From NCBI GenBank assembly GCA_032358165.1, contig JAALGY010000033.1:434001-498000 (forward strand): a stretch of 64,000 bases of DNA. The letters are read 5' to 3'. This DNA is from Diplosphaera chodatii. Taxonomy: Eukaryota; Chlorophyta; Trebouxiophyceae; Prasiolales; Stichococcaceae. The notes beneath the pieces are model-generated. The model was given only the letters and a program-made list of their open reading frames with translations. It was not told where the DNA came from and did not search any database. A program made the position numbers and the translations under genes. This document shows, one piece after another, positions 1-12,400 of the stretch. Every line of letters begins with the position of its first letter. The stretch's first letter is position 1.

Positions 1-375
1 GAGGGATGAGTTCATGTGGCCAAGGGGGACGACATCGCCAGCGTCATGAGTCTCGGAGGAGCCAATGCCATGTTCTAGCGACCTGACAGTATGTCTGGTT
101 GTCCGCTTGTGAATGGCAACAGTTGTGCTCATATCAAGTCGCCTGTAACGCAGACACACGCTTCATTTTGGTGCCGCACACCGTGACTCATTGCAAGAAG
201 TTCTGTGCGATGATCCTAACATGGCAACCAGCTTAAGCGGCTACAGCCAGTTCCACGAGGGCACATGGACTGCAGGCGATCCAGAAGCCCAGCAAAAATG
301 TGACAAGGTGCAAACCTGCAAGTCATGATCAGCATCGCTGCATGGCCACCCTGGCGCGAAGCACCGCATCAGGTG
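1..375. other. Upstream region of GST-1, no gene seen
   Basis: No reading frame with splice signals or recognisable protein similarity is visible. It probably holds the promoter and 5' leader of the plus-strand GST gene that follows. An in-frame ATG at 325 lies 17 codons upstream of the chosen start at 376. Confidence 0.4.
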
Positions 376-1952
376 ATGAGCTCTGCCGCCGCGCAGGGCT
401 TGCTCGAGGAGGCCCGGGGGCTGACGCTGTACCACTGCGTTCCCACACGTTCAGCCCGAGTGGTCTGGCTGCTCGAGGTGGGGTGCTGCTCAATATGTAA
501 TCCTGCACATGTTTGCGCGGGGATGGGTTGGTTGGGATGCTTGGACAGCATGTCCATGTGATGCACATGCATGGAGTACGCTGCTTGGCGTCGTTGCAGG
601 AGCTTGGCGATGTGCCGGTTACGATCAAGGAGGTGAAGTTTCGGCAGAGGTGCGGCCCGCCAGGCTCTGGCCTGGCAAATCACGACCACTGTGTGTGCAC
701 CCCTAAAGGTCTCAGCGTGACATCAAAACGCAGGTGTGGCTCTTGCAGGTTCCTGAAGAGCGCCGAGTACCTGAGGCTGCACCCGCTGGGCAAGCTGCCG
801 GTGCTGACGGATGGCCGGGGGCTGCTGCTGCACGAGAGCGGCGCCATCCTGCTGCACCTCCTGGAGCGCTTCGGTGCGTGGTCACATGTTCGTGTCATGA
901 CCTGGCTGCATTGCGCTTCATTCTTGCGTGTAGCCCTCCACACCCTCAGTCCCGGAAGCAGAGCAGCGCCACTTGGTGAGTGGGGGTGCCTGGTGTGATC
1001 GACACCATTGCGCACCTCCTGCTGCAGGAGCACACGACAAAGCACGTGTTGGAGCCTCTTGTCGAGACGGCGATGCGAACTTGCTTGCTGTGCTGCTCTG
1101 TCTACAGGCCGCGGCCGGCTGCAGCCGCCACACTCTGATGCCGCGGGGCGCGCCGCGCTGCTGGGCTGGTGCTTCCGTGCGGAGACGGAGCTGTGCATCC
1201 CGCTGCAGGACTACATGCTGCACCGCTTCCTGCTGCCGGCGGCGGGCCGCAAGCCCGACATCGCCGCCGCCGGCCTGCAGAGGTGACGGCTGGCGGTGAT
1301 TCAGAAGAGCCTCGGAGCCTGCAGAGCAGCTGTCATGCATCAGTTCCTATGATGCGCCCTGCGGCATTGTCTCACAGTATACCAGTATGGGGCCTGATGT
1401 ATCTCAAATGGCTCTGGGACTTTCAGGCTTGTTGAGTCGCCAGTCCAGCAAGCTGCTGATGCGCAGAGTGGTACCCTGTTTGTGGCGGACGTGCTGTTGA
1501 TCACTTGGAGGCTCCTGCTGCAGGGCGATGCAGGGCTATGCAGTGCTGGAGTCGGCCCTGGCTGGCAGGGCGTGGCTGATCAATGACACCGTCTCGGCAG
1601 CAGACATCATGGTCGGCACGTCCGTGCGCTACCTGCACAGCCTGCGGCTGCTGGACGATACTAGGTGGGTGCATTGGCTGGCGGCAGTCTTCGAGAGCAT
1701 TTGTGAAGCTGCACAGCTCGCAAAGAGGGTTGCCTACCTGCGACGGAAGTTGTGTGACGGATGCCTCCTTGCTGATGCTAGACTTTCAACCACTGCAGGT
1801 TTCCAAACCTCGCGGCGTACCTGCAGCGCATCCAGCGGCGCGCAGCATATCAGATGGCGTACACCATCGGTGGCAGGAAGGGAGTGCATGGCAGCAGTGG
1901 GCAGCTGCTTCACAACGGCAGCGCTCATGGCGGCGTAATCAGCAGGCTGTGA
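376..1952 (+). CDS. Glutathione S-transferase family protein, GST-1
   Basis: A cytosolic-type GST predicted to conjugate glutathione to electrophiles or to handle peroxides. Modelled exons are 376-477, 600-649, 749-873, 1108-1282, 1524-1664 and 1799-1952, which join in frame to 248 aa. The N-terminal thioredoxin-like half begins with TLYHCVPTRSARVVWLLE, where the Ser/Thr-Arg-Ser stretch is the expected glutathione-activating position. It continues with LGKLPVLTD (the cis-Pro) and HESGAILLHLLE. The C-terminal helical half includes NDTVSAADIMVGT, the N-capping box motif of GSTs. The start at 376 was chosen because it aligns with the starts of GST-2 and GST-3; an in-frame ATG at 325 is the alternative. 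It has one more intron in the N-terminal half and a longer C-terminus than its two neighbours, so it is the most diverged of the tandem trio. Its 175-nt fourth exon has the same length and phase as in GST-2 and GST-3. Confidence 0.86.
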
Positions 1953-2863
1953 CGCCGGCAGTGCCTCCAGCCACACTGGAAGTGCACGGTGCCCGCAGCT
2001 CACCCATTGGGGCGGCAGCAAGGTTGACCTTGCCACCGCCTTGGCCACACCTCAGACAGGCTTCCCTGCGAGTGCCTGTACAACTCTGTGCAGACCAGCA
2101 TGCATGTATGGCTCCCTCGTCGAAGTGCGTATTGTAGTCGGCTGAGGAGGAACGAACTGGACGTTGTTGCAATGCTATGTGGTGTCTGGTTTGAGTGAAA
2201 AGGGGGAAAACTGGAAAAACCCCTTGATCAGAGACCTTTCGGCAGTCCAGGTCATTTCACAGCCTCACCCTCAGCCTCAAGCCTCAGCCATTGCACACCA
2301 GCACCAGGCACGCACCATCAGCTCACACCAAGCCCAAGCACATCGGTGCGCTGAAGTCCTGCATATGCTGTCGTATAACAGGCACATCAAAGTGAGGTCA
2401 CGTGCAGCAGATGGTTGATGGTGCAGCCCGCCTATAGCCCGTGTCGGTGCCCCACGCCGATCCGTGAAAGTCTGAACGCTGCATTGAGACTGCTCGATGC
2501 CAGGCGCAGCCACCCACGAGGCTTCGTAATACTCTTCCGGGGCACCCGTGCCGACTCACGCATACCGTGCGCCCGCGACGTTTGTGACCAACTCCACATC
2601 TGAACGGTCTCGAGGCTACTGAAAGGATCGTCATGTCAGGTTTCAAGTGGTCCGAGGGCTGCGACGTGCGTCTCTGTGCATGTGACTGTTTCGGCCTTGT
2701 GTCCCAACTGGTGCACCTGCGTGTGGCGGTAGATTTTGGGGTAGCGATACGCTGCAGGTGACTTATCGAGACCTTAATCACCAGCAGGCCTTCCCATGCC
2801 CGACATGCCGCCACCCGTGACGTTGTGCAGCTGATGCCCGCAGGCTGCCGGAGGCTGGTCGCG
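1953..2863. other. GST-1 to GST-2 spacer
   Basis: No gene is supported. It contains a short CCTCAG-type simple repeat near 2262-2290. A 15-bp string at 2420-2434 is repeated ahead of GST-3 (5185-5199). Confidence 0.4.
2420..2434 (+). repeat. 15-bp element shared by the GST-2 and GST-3 upstream regions, copy 1
   Basis: The string GGTGCAGCCCGCCTA occurs about 430 bp before the GST-2 start and again at 5185-5199, about 410 bp before the GST-3 start. It is a remnant of the duplicated promoter or a conserved regulatory site; the sequence alone cannot tell which. Confidence 0.5.
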
Positions 2864-4513
2864 ATGGCAACCAATGGAGGGATCACGCTGTACCATGTGG
2901 TGCCCAGCCGCAGCTGCAGGGTGCTGTGGCTCATCAATGTAAGCAGTAGCTGCACGTATCGCGGTCTGGACACGTAACTGCACATTCACATGTCTGCACC
3001 GCATATGCATGTGCTAGGGCAGGGCCACCTGCATGCACAGAATCCGCACTCAAGACTTGCATGGCATCACCCTTCCGTCAACGGTGCTGCAGGAGCTTGG
3101 GATGTCAGCCAAGCTGATCGACACAAACTTCCTGAAGGACCCGAACGTGCTCGAGACGCAGCAGTTCAAGGCAATCAACCCGGCTGGAAAGTGCGCATGC
3201 CTATTGTGCATGCGACGCCATCATGTACACCGAACGCCGTCAGATGTTCTTGTTGTTCTTCCTGAACTTCGTTGATGGAGCGGCAGTGGCCCTCTGCTTC
3301 TAAACACATGCCCTTGTCCAGTGTACTGGGCCCATCGTACAGCTCTTTAAAAAGCACCAAACCCCTTGACCAGACTTGGCATCACAGCATCAGAACGGCT
3401 GCTGCTGCAGGCTGCCAGCTCTCATAGAAGGCGACGCCATCGTGTTCGAATCCACCGCCTGCCTGCTGTGGCTGCTGGAGCAGCACGGTAAGCCACCGCT
3501 TGCAGTGCCTCCACTTTGATCAGCATCGGCGCATCTTTGCTTGAGCATTGGCTGGTGATACCAACCTCGAGCCTGGTGGTGGTCTCAGAAGCAAATGTGT
3601 AATCACTGACCTTGCAGCATCTCTATGGCCACATCCTCCGGTTGCTGTGCATGGCATCCAGATATTCCACCAGATGGCAACTGTCACATGCAGGCGAGGG
3701 CAAGCTGGAGCCGCCCAAGTCGGATGCCGCCGCCCGCGCGGCCTTCCTGCAATGGACAATCGCTGCGGAGACGGGGCTGACGGTCGGCCTCATGGACGTC
3801 TTCTGGCACACCATGCAGTTCCCTGAGGAGAAGCGCAAGCCGCAGATTGCCGAGCGCGGCAAGGACTTGTGAGTTCCGTCGTTTTGTCGGTCCGCCTGCG
3901 GCTGGGCTTTCCATGAGCAAGCAGATATCGGATGCTGACCTGCTCATGTGCGGTGGCTTGGCAGGCACTCAGTTCCTCCCACAGCAGGCGAGGCACAGCG
4001 TGCTCAGTCCCCAAGTGGACCTGCAGCAATGCTATCTGATGAATGCCGCATCTGCTGCAGTGCACTGAAGAACTTCGACATCCTGGAGGAAACGCTGTCC
4101 GACGGCCGTAAGTACCTGGTCAACAACCAGTTCTCGGTCGCAGACATCTCTGTCGGCTATGCCGTCCAGACCCTGAAGATGCTGCAAGTGAGCCACAGCT
4201 CCACGCCCAGCGCTTCATGCCTGTGTCCGGTTCCAGCTCACGGGCAGGGAGTGCCATGCGTCCAAAAGTCACGCCATGAAGAGGCCTGTGTTTTTTTTTT
4301 TTGGCATCTGCACTCTGTCTTGGTCAACAGATGGCATGTGCAGCCTGGGGGACACCGCTGCCGTCTGATAACATGACGTAGGCGATGTCCTTGTGAGCTG
4401 AAAGCGCTCGGCTGTGCCTGCAGCTGGATGACGAGGCGCGCTTCCCCTTCGTCCGCAAGTACACCGAGCACCTGAGGGCGCGGCCTGCCTTCCAGAAGGC
4501 CTTCAGCTCGTAG
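2864..4513 (+). CDS. Glutathione S-transferase family protein, GST-2
   Basis: Tandem paralogue of GST-1. Exons 2864-2938, 3093-3190, 3411-3487, 3694-3868, 4061-4187 and 4424-4513 join in frame to 213 aa, the usual GST length. The N-terminal domain starts ITLYHVVPSRSCRVLWLIN with the active-site PSRS stretch at about residues 14-17. The cis-Pro lies in NPAGKLPAL, followed by ESTACLLWLLEQHG. The C-terminal domain carries WTIAAETGL and VNNQFSVADISVGYA (the N-capping box). The gene ends with ARFPFVRKYTEHLRARPAFQ. Every intron falls at the same codon and phase as in GST-3, which makes the two a recent duplication. A T-run (about 4292-4302) lies in the last intron. No targeting signal is visible, so a cytosolic location is inferred. 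Confidence 0.9.
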
Positions 4514-5606
4514 CGGGATAGCACCCGACGGCGTGCGTTGGATGCGCGATGCTAGCGTATACGCTAGCATTGTGAGGTTGGGCCGGTGAGTACCCTATGT
4601 GTTGGCCGGAGGGAGGCTGGCGCTGGTGCGATAGCGGTGCTTTCATCGGCGGAAAGCCAGCATGGACGCTGGCAGCCTACTTGCTGTTAGCAGAGACACA
4701 CTGCGTGGAGTCACAGTTACATTTGTGACTCCACAGCAACTGAAGTTCGCTCTAAAAGGCTTCAGGGTCTGCGGGGATGCGGCGGCACAGGGCCAAAGCA
4801 AACCACTCCATGCCGCACATATGAATCTGCATCCGAGTTCAGCGGCAGCCGGTGCTGTGCTTTCGCTGACAGCCATCTCCTGCATGAAGGTGTACTGAGC
4901 ATCAGAAGTGAACAAGATATTCCAACCTCCAGCGCTTGCTGCCCTGCTGTGCATCGAACGAAGGTGTTGGTCATCACAAGAGGCAAAACCCTGCTGACAG
5001 CTCAGAAGGGACTTTCTGCAGGGCATCTTTCAGAACTACCGTCTGCTCGGTTCACACTCTTGCGTCTGCTTCAGCTTGCGGAGCAACTGTTACGGGCCAT
5101 ATCGGCGAAGCACTGCGGTAAGCACTGTTGCGATCTGCCGTATGCACGACGGGGTTGTGACGTCAGGGGCGGACCCATGATGTCGGTGCAGCCCGCCTAA
5201 GTAGATTGTTAGTGACCGATTACGAGTGCCTCGGACTCACCAGTGTTCTGTGACTGACTGGTGGTTCATGCGGGCTCACACACGGGCGCTGTCTCACGGA
5301 CATCTGGTGCTGATGCCTGCTCACTATCTGGGCTTGGCCGCACTGTACACATGTGATACATGGCAATGCATCGCTCAGGACGCTTTATTCATCTGCTCAA
5401 AGTCCATTGCGGGGTCTCGAGGGCACGGATGAGTGATGCCAGAGTCGTTCCCCTCCCTGCAGACTCAACTGCAGGAAGCTTTCCCAGTCACACATCAGGC
5501 TTTGGTTGTGTCATTGTGGCTGCAAGCGTGTATGGAGACGCCGCTGCAGCCAGCACAGCACGTTCATACTTGTGCTGACCGCAGAATCAGGAGTTGCACC
5601 ACTGCA
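4514..5606. other. GST-2 to GST-3 spacer
   Basis: No gene is supported in about 1.1 kb. Open frames here lack splice continuity and protein similarity. It includes the palindrome-like GCTAGCGTATACGCTAGC at 4551-4568 just after GST-2, and the second copy of the 15-bp upstream element at 5185-5199. Confidence 0.4.
5185..5199 (+). repeat. 15-bp element shared by the GST-2 and GST-3 upstream regions, copy 2
   Basis: Identical to 2420-2434 and at a similar distance from the start codon of the downstream GST gene. Confidence 0.5.
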
Positions 5607-7358
5607 ATGGCGTCTGACGGCCTGACGCTGTACCATGTGGTGCCCAGCCGCAGCTGCAGGGTGCTGTGGCTCATCAACGTGAGTCCTGTGCGCTTTGGAA
5701 GCAGTTGAAACGCCTTCCTGTGCCGCCACAAAACCTGCGCATGGCTGGGCACCAAATGCTCCGTGCGCGGGCGGCTCCTGCACAACTTCTGCAATGAGAA
5801 GTGATGCCATACGGCAGCGGCTGACATGGCAAGGTCCGGTCCGTGTCACAGGAGCTGGACCTGTCGGTCAAGGTCGTCGAGAAGAACTTCCTGAAGGACC
5901 CGAACGTGCTGGAGACCGATGAGTTCAGGGCCGTCAACCCAGCTGCAAAGTGCGCTGGCTTGCACGACATGCTGCATAGTGGGCGCTTGTACATGACCAG
6001 CTGCGCACACACCAGCAGGCGGAGACGTCAGCAGGCACCAGTCAGCACGGAAGTCCTCGTCCCCTGATTGACCTGCATTCACCATACCAGACTACAGGCC
6101 GTGCGTCGCCTGAAAGGCAGCCTTCTGGCCGGTCTGTGATCGCGCATTGTGAGCGCTGCAGGCTGCCGGCACTTGTCGAGGGGGCTGCCACCGTGTACGA
6201 GTCCACCGCCTGCCTGCTGTGGCTGCTGGAGCAGCACGGTGAGCTGGTGGTGTGTACATGCATCACTTGACTCTGTACTGCGGAGGTGTTGGCATGTGGT
6301 GGCCCAAACCAATATGGTCGGATGCTGTGTCACACTCCACCATGTATCATCTGCTGGGTTTAGAGTCGCATGTGTCCTTGGTGGGCTCAAAATGCGAGCA
6401 GTACTGTTGGCAGTTGCTACAGACGAGGACACACTGCGTGCCGCCGTCCATACTTGGCTTGGCTGCAGCGGAGTCTCCCGGCGGCCGTTGCATCACCACA
6501 CCAGTCACACCACGAGAACGCTTGCTGTTCGCAGGCAACGGCAAGCTGGAGCCGCCCAAGTCGGACGCCGCCGCCCGTGCGGATTTCCTGCAGTGGACGA
6601 TCGTGGCGGAGACGGGGCTGACGGCGGGCCTCGCGGACTTGTTCTGGCACACCATCCAGTTCCCGGAGGAGAAGCGCAAGCCGCAGGTCGCCGAGCGCGG
6701 CAAGGACTTGTGAGTTCCTCGTGCAAACTACTTCGGGTATCACCCAGGGTCCTGTCCCTGCAGCGCAGGCGCCATTGTGGCACACGCTCGCTGGCCACAT
6801 TGGCTTTGCTGAAACCGAGTGCACGCAGTAGGATCCGGCAAGAATGCAGACCTTGAGACCCATGTACTGTCTTGGTTCAGCGCTCTCAATCAGTTCGACG
6901 TCCTGGAGAAGACACTGGCTGACGGCCGCGAGTTCCTGGTCAACAAGGAGTTCTCCGTCGCCGACATCTCTGTTGGCTACGCCTGCAACTTCCTGAAGAT
7001 GCTGCAGGCGAGCGGCAGATCATGCGTTCATCGCGAGCACTGTTGTCGGCACACCTGCTGGATGAACTCTGCTGCAGAGTGTCCTCCGCTGCAGTGAACC
7101 CCTTTGTCGGATGGCATGGTGAAGGAGCCTTTTCCCTTTGGAGACGCCGTGATGGGTCCGAGGAGCCGCTTGTCTGGGTGTTCTGGGATGGGCACCCCTG
7201 GATGTAGGCTGCCACGATGCAGACGCATCTCGTCCTTGTGTTCACAGTGCTCATGCATGCATGCGCAGCTGGACGATGAGGCGCGCTTCCCCAACGTGCG
7301 CAAGTACACCGAGCGCGTCACGTCGCGCCCCGCCTTCCAGAAGGCCTTTGGCTCGTGA
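5607..7358 (+). CDS. Glutathione S-transferase family protein, GST-3
   Basis: Third tandem GST, closest to GST-2. Exons 5607-5678, 5852-5949, 6162-6238, 6535-6709, 6881-7007 and 7269-7358 join in frame to 212 aa. Motifs match GST-2: LTLYHVVPSRSCRVLWLIN, KLPALVEG with the cis-Pro, ESTACLLWLLEQHG, and VNKEFSVADISVGYA. Exon lengths 2-6 (98, 77, 175, 127 and 90 nt) are identical to those of GST-2, while intron sequences have diverged. The fifth intron starts with GC (7008-7009) where GST-2 has GT, so the donor changed after the duplication. No transit peptide is visible. Substrate class cannot be told from sequence. Confidence 0.9.
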
Positions 7359-7804
7359 CCGATTTGACGTCCTTGCTTTCGGCAGACGCTTCAGGGTCGC
7401 CTTCAACCATCATGCTGTCTAGAAGAACAGTTTGCACGGTACCGCTCTGTCTGTACGATTTCATGATGAAGTTCGTGCCTCAGTTCTGAATTGTGACCCA
7501 CATTCTTTAGTGCTCGCTCGGAGCACGCTTGCCTGCCTTCAGATCAGTAAACATCATGTCAACACGGACCATGCCGCATCAAGACCAAAGTCTGAAGTTA
7601 GCTCATTCATGGCCGGATAGAGCTTCCTCTGTAGCAACCCTCCTCTGTGTCTGCACACAGTTTCACACAGCAAGCTGCTGAGCCCTGTTTAGCACATGCA
7701 ATACGTGCCGCTAGCTGGGCGCTGCTGCCGTCGGATGAGCTGTTTCCTCCGAAGCTGCAGCCAGCAATCAGCACGATACCGTGCAGCACAGGGTGCCTGC
7801 TTGG
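7359..7804. other. Convergent 3' region of GST-3 and prefoldin 5
   Basis: Probably the two 3' untranslated regions. No gene or clear polyadenylation motif was identified. Confidence 0.4.
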
Positions 7805-8758
7805 TCAGTCTGCCCCTGCGGCTGCCGCGCCGCCGCCCTGGGCCGCCGCCTGCTGCTGCGCTGCTTCCTGCATCTTCTGCTCCAGCACCGACTCCACGCT
7901 CATCAGCATGCGCACCTTCTGCTGCTGCACCTGCGCGCGAAAAACCCGCACCCTTTGCATGTTGAATGAAACATTACACATCGGGTGTACAGATGCTCTT
8001 GGCATCGCTCCATCATGACATGTCTTGAAGCGCTGCTCCGGGTCACAGCTGCGAAATGAGTACCGCTTCAGATGGGCCCTACCTTGGAGATCTCCTGCAG
8101 GTTCTCCGCCATCTGCTGCACCTTGCGCTTGCAGTAGTCCACGCCCCCATCCAACGGCTTCTGCACCATCCAGCAGTGCAGCATACGGTCGAAAGATTAC
8201 CGCAGCTGTTAGACATGCGGTGCACATTGCTATAATTAACCGCCAGCATCGGAGTGCTACAAGGCACTGATCGTCGTTTGCATGACACTGCTGTAGGCGG
8301 CATATGAGCACCTCTCTGTTTCCTCACCTCCAGGTAGTATCCTGTCCCAATGTCCAGCAGCACGCTGTCCGCGTCGGCGAGCTCGCCCTCCACATACAGC
8401 GACTGCGACAGCGGCAGCAGCATCGGCTGGCCTGCGGTCGCACAGCATGGCTCCACTGTGATTCTGCTTCATGCTTCAGGCGCCCTGAACGTGCTCAGCA
8501 CTTTGTTATTCGAGAAGCGTCACAGTCACGAGATCTGGATACAGTGCCGCAACCGCTCTTGGGATGGTGCGCACCGACTTTCTGCTCCGCTAAATGCTGG
8601 ATGGCCTCGCCGGACTGGTGAAACTCCGACGCCACATTCTGCAGCGTCACCGCGCTCTGCTGCAGGCCCTGCAGCTCCTCCTCCAGCTGCTGCTTCAGGC
8701 CCGCCAGCTGCTGCGGCGGCAGCTGGTCGATGCGGACCTGCTTCGGCTGCTGCGCCAT
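7805..8758 (-). CDS. PFD5: Prefoldin subunit 5
   Basis: Alpha-type subunit of the hexameric prefoldin co-chaperone that delivers unfolded actin and tubulin to the CCT chaperonin in the cytosol. Exons on the minus strand are 8758-8575, 8431-8328, 8160-8083 and 7930-7805, joining to 163 aa. The N-terminal coiled coil runs from about residue 10 to 60 (repeated LKQQLEEEL, then a Gln-rich helix). The beta-hairpin core MLLPLSQSLYVEG and LLDIGTGYYLE matches the signature of eukaryotic prefoldin 5. The second coiled coil starts at DYCKRKV. The C-terminal tail is a Gln/Ala/Gly-rich extension. The first donor was placed after AAAGTCG because this restores the GQPMLLPL motif in frame. Confidence 0.94.
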
Positions 8759-9482
8759 GCCGATGCAGCTGCCGATGCGGCCCGCACCACCGAAGCAGCC
8801 GGAGCGCTATCCACTCTCAATTAACTATCGCGGACTGCAGTTGCTCTCAAGCTTAGCTTGGATCTGCCCACATTGACACAGCGTGCTTTCGCCGCGATAC
8901 CTAATAATATGCCTGTTGTGCGCTGCGGCAATACTCAGACGCACCCAAAGACCCACAATGTCCGCAGCAATGGCTGCAGCGTTACTCACTGGCAATCGGG
9001 ATGGAGGATGCTGCTGCACTTGTCAATCAGGCAAGCTCGTCAATGTATGCAGACGATCTGGTGGAGCGTTCATGACCGGCAGAGCGGTGCAGGGCTGCAG
9101 GATGCCTGGAAGCAGTTCAGCAGCGTCCTGCTGCCGGGACTGGTCTGACTGGACAATCCAATGACCGGACAGCTTGCAGATTTAGTGTGCCAAAGCACAC
9201 AACGACGCTCTTCATACGTGCGGATCAGCCTTGCACACACTGTCAGGCGGCAACTCGCGCGTTGCGATGTCACCCGACACCGCTGTTTGAAAGCCCTTGA
9301 GCAGGACGTTGAAGACATTATCCGTTGGCGAGGCGTGTCCCCAGCAGCAGGAGGGCCTGGTTTGCATCAGCCAAGCATGTAAACGCAGGTGGTCAGCTGA
9401 GCAGGGGCTCGCAGGCCTGCGAGGCGTGGCTTTGGGGTCTTGGACTGGAGGGACTACCCAAGGGCCAGCAGTCCAGTCAGCC
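8759..9482. promoter_or_regulatory. Head-to-head intergenic region, prefoldin 5 / RING-FYVE-SYLF gene
   Basis: About 720 bp separate two divergent starts, so it must hold both promoters and leaders. No individual element could be identified. Confidence 0.4.
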
Positions 9483-12400
9483 ATGACGTCTGGGCGGGAC
9501 ATCGCGCCCGTGTGCCCGGTCTGCACCGAGCTCCTGGGCAGCTACGGCGGCCCGGTCACCCTGCCGTGCGGGCACAACGGCTGCATGCAGTGCATGGCGT
9601 CGGTGCAGCGGCGCAAGCCGGAGTGCCCGCTGTGCCGCGCCGCGTTCCCTGCTGCGGGGCCGCTGACGGTCAACGTGGAGCTCCGGGACCTGATCGCACT
9701 GGCGGCCACGCTGCACACCGTGGAGGAGCCCGACGGCTGGCAGACCCTGGCCGCCGTCAAGGCCAAGCAGCGGAAGGGGGAGGAGGGGTACGACCCCGAC
9801 GCCTGCCACGAGGGCTGTGACGCCGCCGCCGCCGTGGCGCTGGTCCCCACCGCGCCGCCGCTGCACTGCGACCTGGAGGCGGTGCTGGCTGGATCGGGCG
9901 ACCTGCTGTCGCTGGAGCCGCCCACCTGGGTGCCCGACAGCCACTCGGGCGACTGCACCGCCTGTCGCCAGCCCTTCAGGTGCGGGACGGCAGTCTCGCC
10001 TCATACTTTGGCGAACTCGGCATCACAGCGCCCTGCTGTCGGTGGAGCCGCCCTCTTGGCCCAATGGCCATTCGCGCGACTTCACCAGCTGCCGCCGGCC
10101 CATTAGTTTCACACAGACAGAAGGCACACAGTTTCCTCAGTGCTATCCGGTGCAGCGCCTGCTGGGCGCAAAGTCACTGCCACTGCGGTCGACGGGCTGC
10201 GTGTTGGGCAGCCACTCTGCTGGCTGCACATCACGCATCGCCTTTTGAGATCGCATTGCAGTGACAGCCTCTTGCTTGGGCTAACTATTGTCAGGGACCT
10301 GATGTCTCCAAGGCTCACACTTCAAATGCAAACCTGCTTTTGTTAGCTGACATGTCTGATGAGGTGAGCAGTTAGCATGCTCATGTGAGACGATAAGCAC
10401 CGTTTCATATACTCATGACTTGGTCAGAGCCGCTTGTTGCTGTGATCACCAATTTCATTGCACCACTGCTGCGCAGCTATGGTCTGGCAACAAGGCAGTG
10501 TCCCCCTGAGGCAAGCCATTTCCTTGAAGGCGTACTCACGGCGCACGCGCTGACTGTTTCCGTCATGCCTTCTGCAGGCCCTTCGCTCGGGGCCGGCACC
10601 ACTGCCGGCTGTGCGGCCGCATCTTCTGCGGCGCCTGCTGCCAATCGCGGCTGCTGCTGCCGCCCAAGTTCCGGGAGGCGGAGCCCGCGCGCGCCTGCGG
10701 CACCTGCGCCGCGCTGCTGGAGCCGCTGCAGCCCTTCTTGGCGGGTGAGCGGGAGTGGAGATGTTCACTTCGCACCCTTGCCAACGCGCCCCAGCTTGAT
10801 GGCTCATGATGTCTCTGATCGCAGATGGCCTAAGTGAACCGCACACTGCATGTGGTTGGCTGGTTGCTATTGTTGCTTACACTGTTTCACGAGGCTGGGG
10901 CAGACTGAAAGCTGGTGCAAACATGTGACATTTGACTACCGTTGTCCTTGACTGCGTGCAGGCACCATCAGCCGGGCGGTGCAGCCGGCGGTGCGGGATG
11001 TGACGGACGCGTCGTGCGGGCACTCCTGGCTCAACCCGCCGCTGGCCACCGGCGGCCTGGAGGGCGACATCTACAAGGTGTCGCCTCTGCCCATGACACA
11101 AGCCTGCTATTGACATCTGCATTCAAGCTCTTTTCTGGGGTGTCCGTACAGTGACGCACCAGTGTGTTGCACCGTGCGAGTTATGATGAGGATGCCAGCT
11201 GCTGAATGTGCGAAAGGCGCCCAGCTCCGGATGTATTGTTGTCGGCATGTCTTGAGCTGCATGGCTGTGCTCGCGCTGCAGGCGGCCAACATCGCGACGG
11301 CGTTCCGGCGGCTGGGGGCCCTGCAGGCAGAGCGCCGCATCCCGGGCGCTGTCCTGCGCGGCGCCGCCGGCTTCGCCATCCTGTCCATGGCCAAGGTGCA
11401 CTCGGCCGCTGCCCTGACCAGTGCTGCACGGCGCTGCTTTGTCCCGGGCTGCAACCCGCCTGTGCCGTGCCAGGCAGCCGCGGCTACTCCAGGCCGGTGG
11501 TGGGTCAAAGGAGACCATCTTCAGGGGAGCCCATCTGGCATCAGCGTGCAGCAACATACAACCCTGGCCTGCTGCAGGTGGGCCTGGGGTGGAGCTGCGG
11601 GGTGGGCACGGGGCTGGTGGTGGCGCGGCGGGAGGAGGACGACTCCTGGTCCCCGCCCTCCGCCCTGGCCGCCTTCTCCGCCGGCTGGGGGCTGCAGGCG
11701 CGCCATCCTTACATTTGACGGCAACAGCTCGTTCAATGGGGCAAATGTCAGATTTAAGCCGGGCAGGCCGGGCAGGCTAGTCTGGTCATGTAGTCTGCCA
11801 CGAGGATCTGGCATGCTGACAGAGCGCACACCCTGATGTGGCGCTCTCTGGAACAGCCAGCCATCGTGATAGGCCGCCTGCTATGCTGGAAACCAGTGGC
11901 TGAACCCCCAAGCTGATGGTGCCCGCAGCCACAGACTGTCATTCAGTCAGTGGCCTGCGCCTGGCTTTCTGATTGAGGTCCGACGCTGACGCAGGTGGGC
12001 GGCGAGCTGACGGACCTGCTGGTGGTGCTGCGCTCCAAGGCGGCCGTCAACGCCTTCTGCGGCACCCTCGCGGCGGGCGTGGGCGGCGCGGCGGCCTTCG
12101 CCGCGGGGCCCCTCGGCCGGCAGGCGGACGCGAGCGTGACCATGGGGCGGCAGGGCGCCGCGCTGTGCTACTCCTACTCCATCAGCCGCGGCGCCTTTGC
12201 AGGTTGGGTTGGTGAACCTGTATGTGAAGGATGACTCACTACTGCAGCTGGTTCATGGTGCTGTGCTGCCCTACTGCATCAGCCGCGGCGCATTTGCAGG
12301 TGATGGAAACATGAGCCTTGAGTTGGGTTGCTGCTGCATCGGAGTTTGGTGGCACTGTGCTGCTCCCACTCCGTGAGCTGCGGAGCTTTTTGAAGAACCT

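Noticed and set aside
4292..4302. Run of T residues in GST-2 intron 5 as a terminator or poly(A) insertion trace
   Set aside because: Pol II genes do not use such terminators, and the intron splices normally in the model; most likely a simple homopolymer or polypyrimidine tract.
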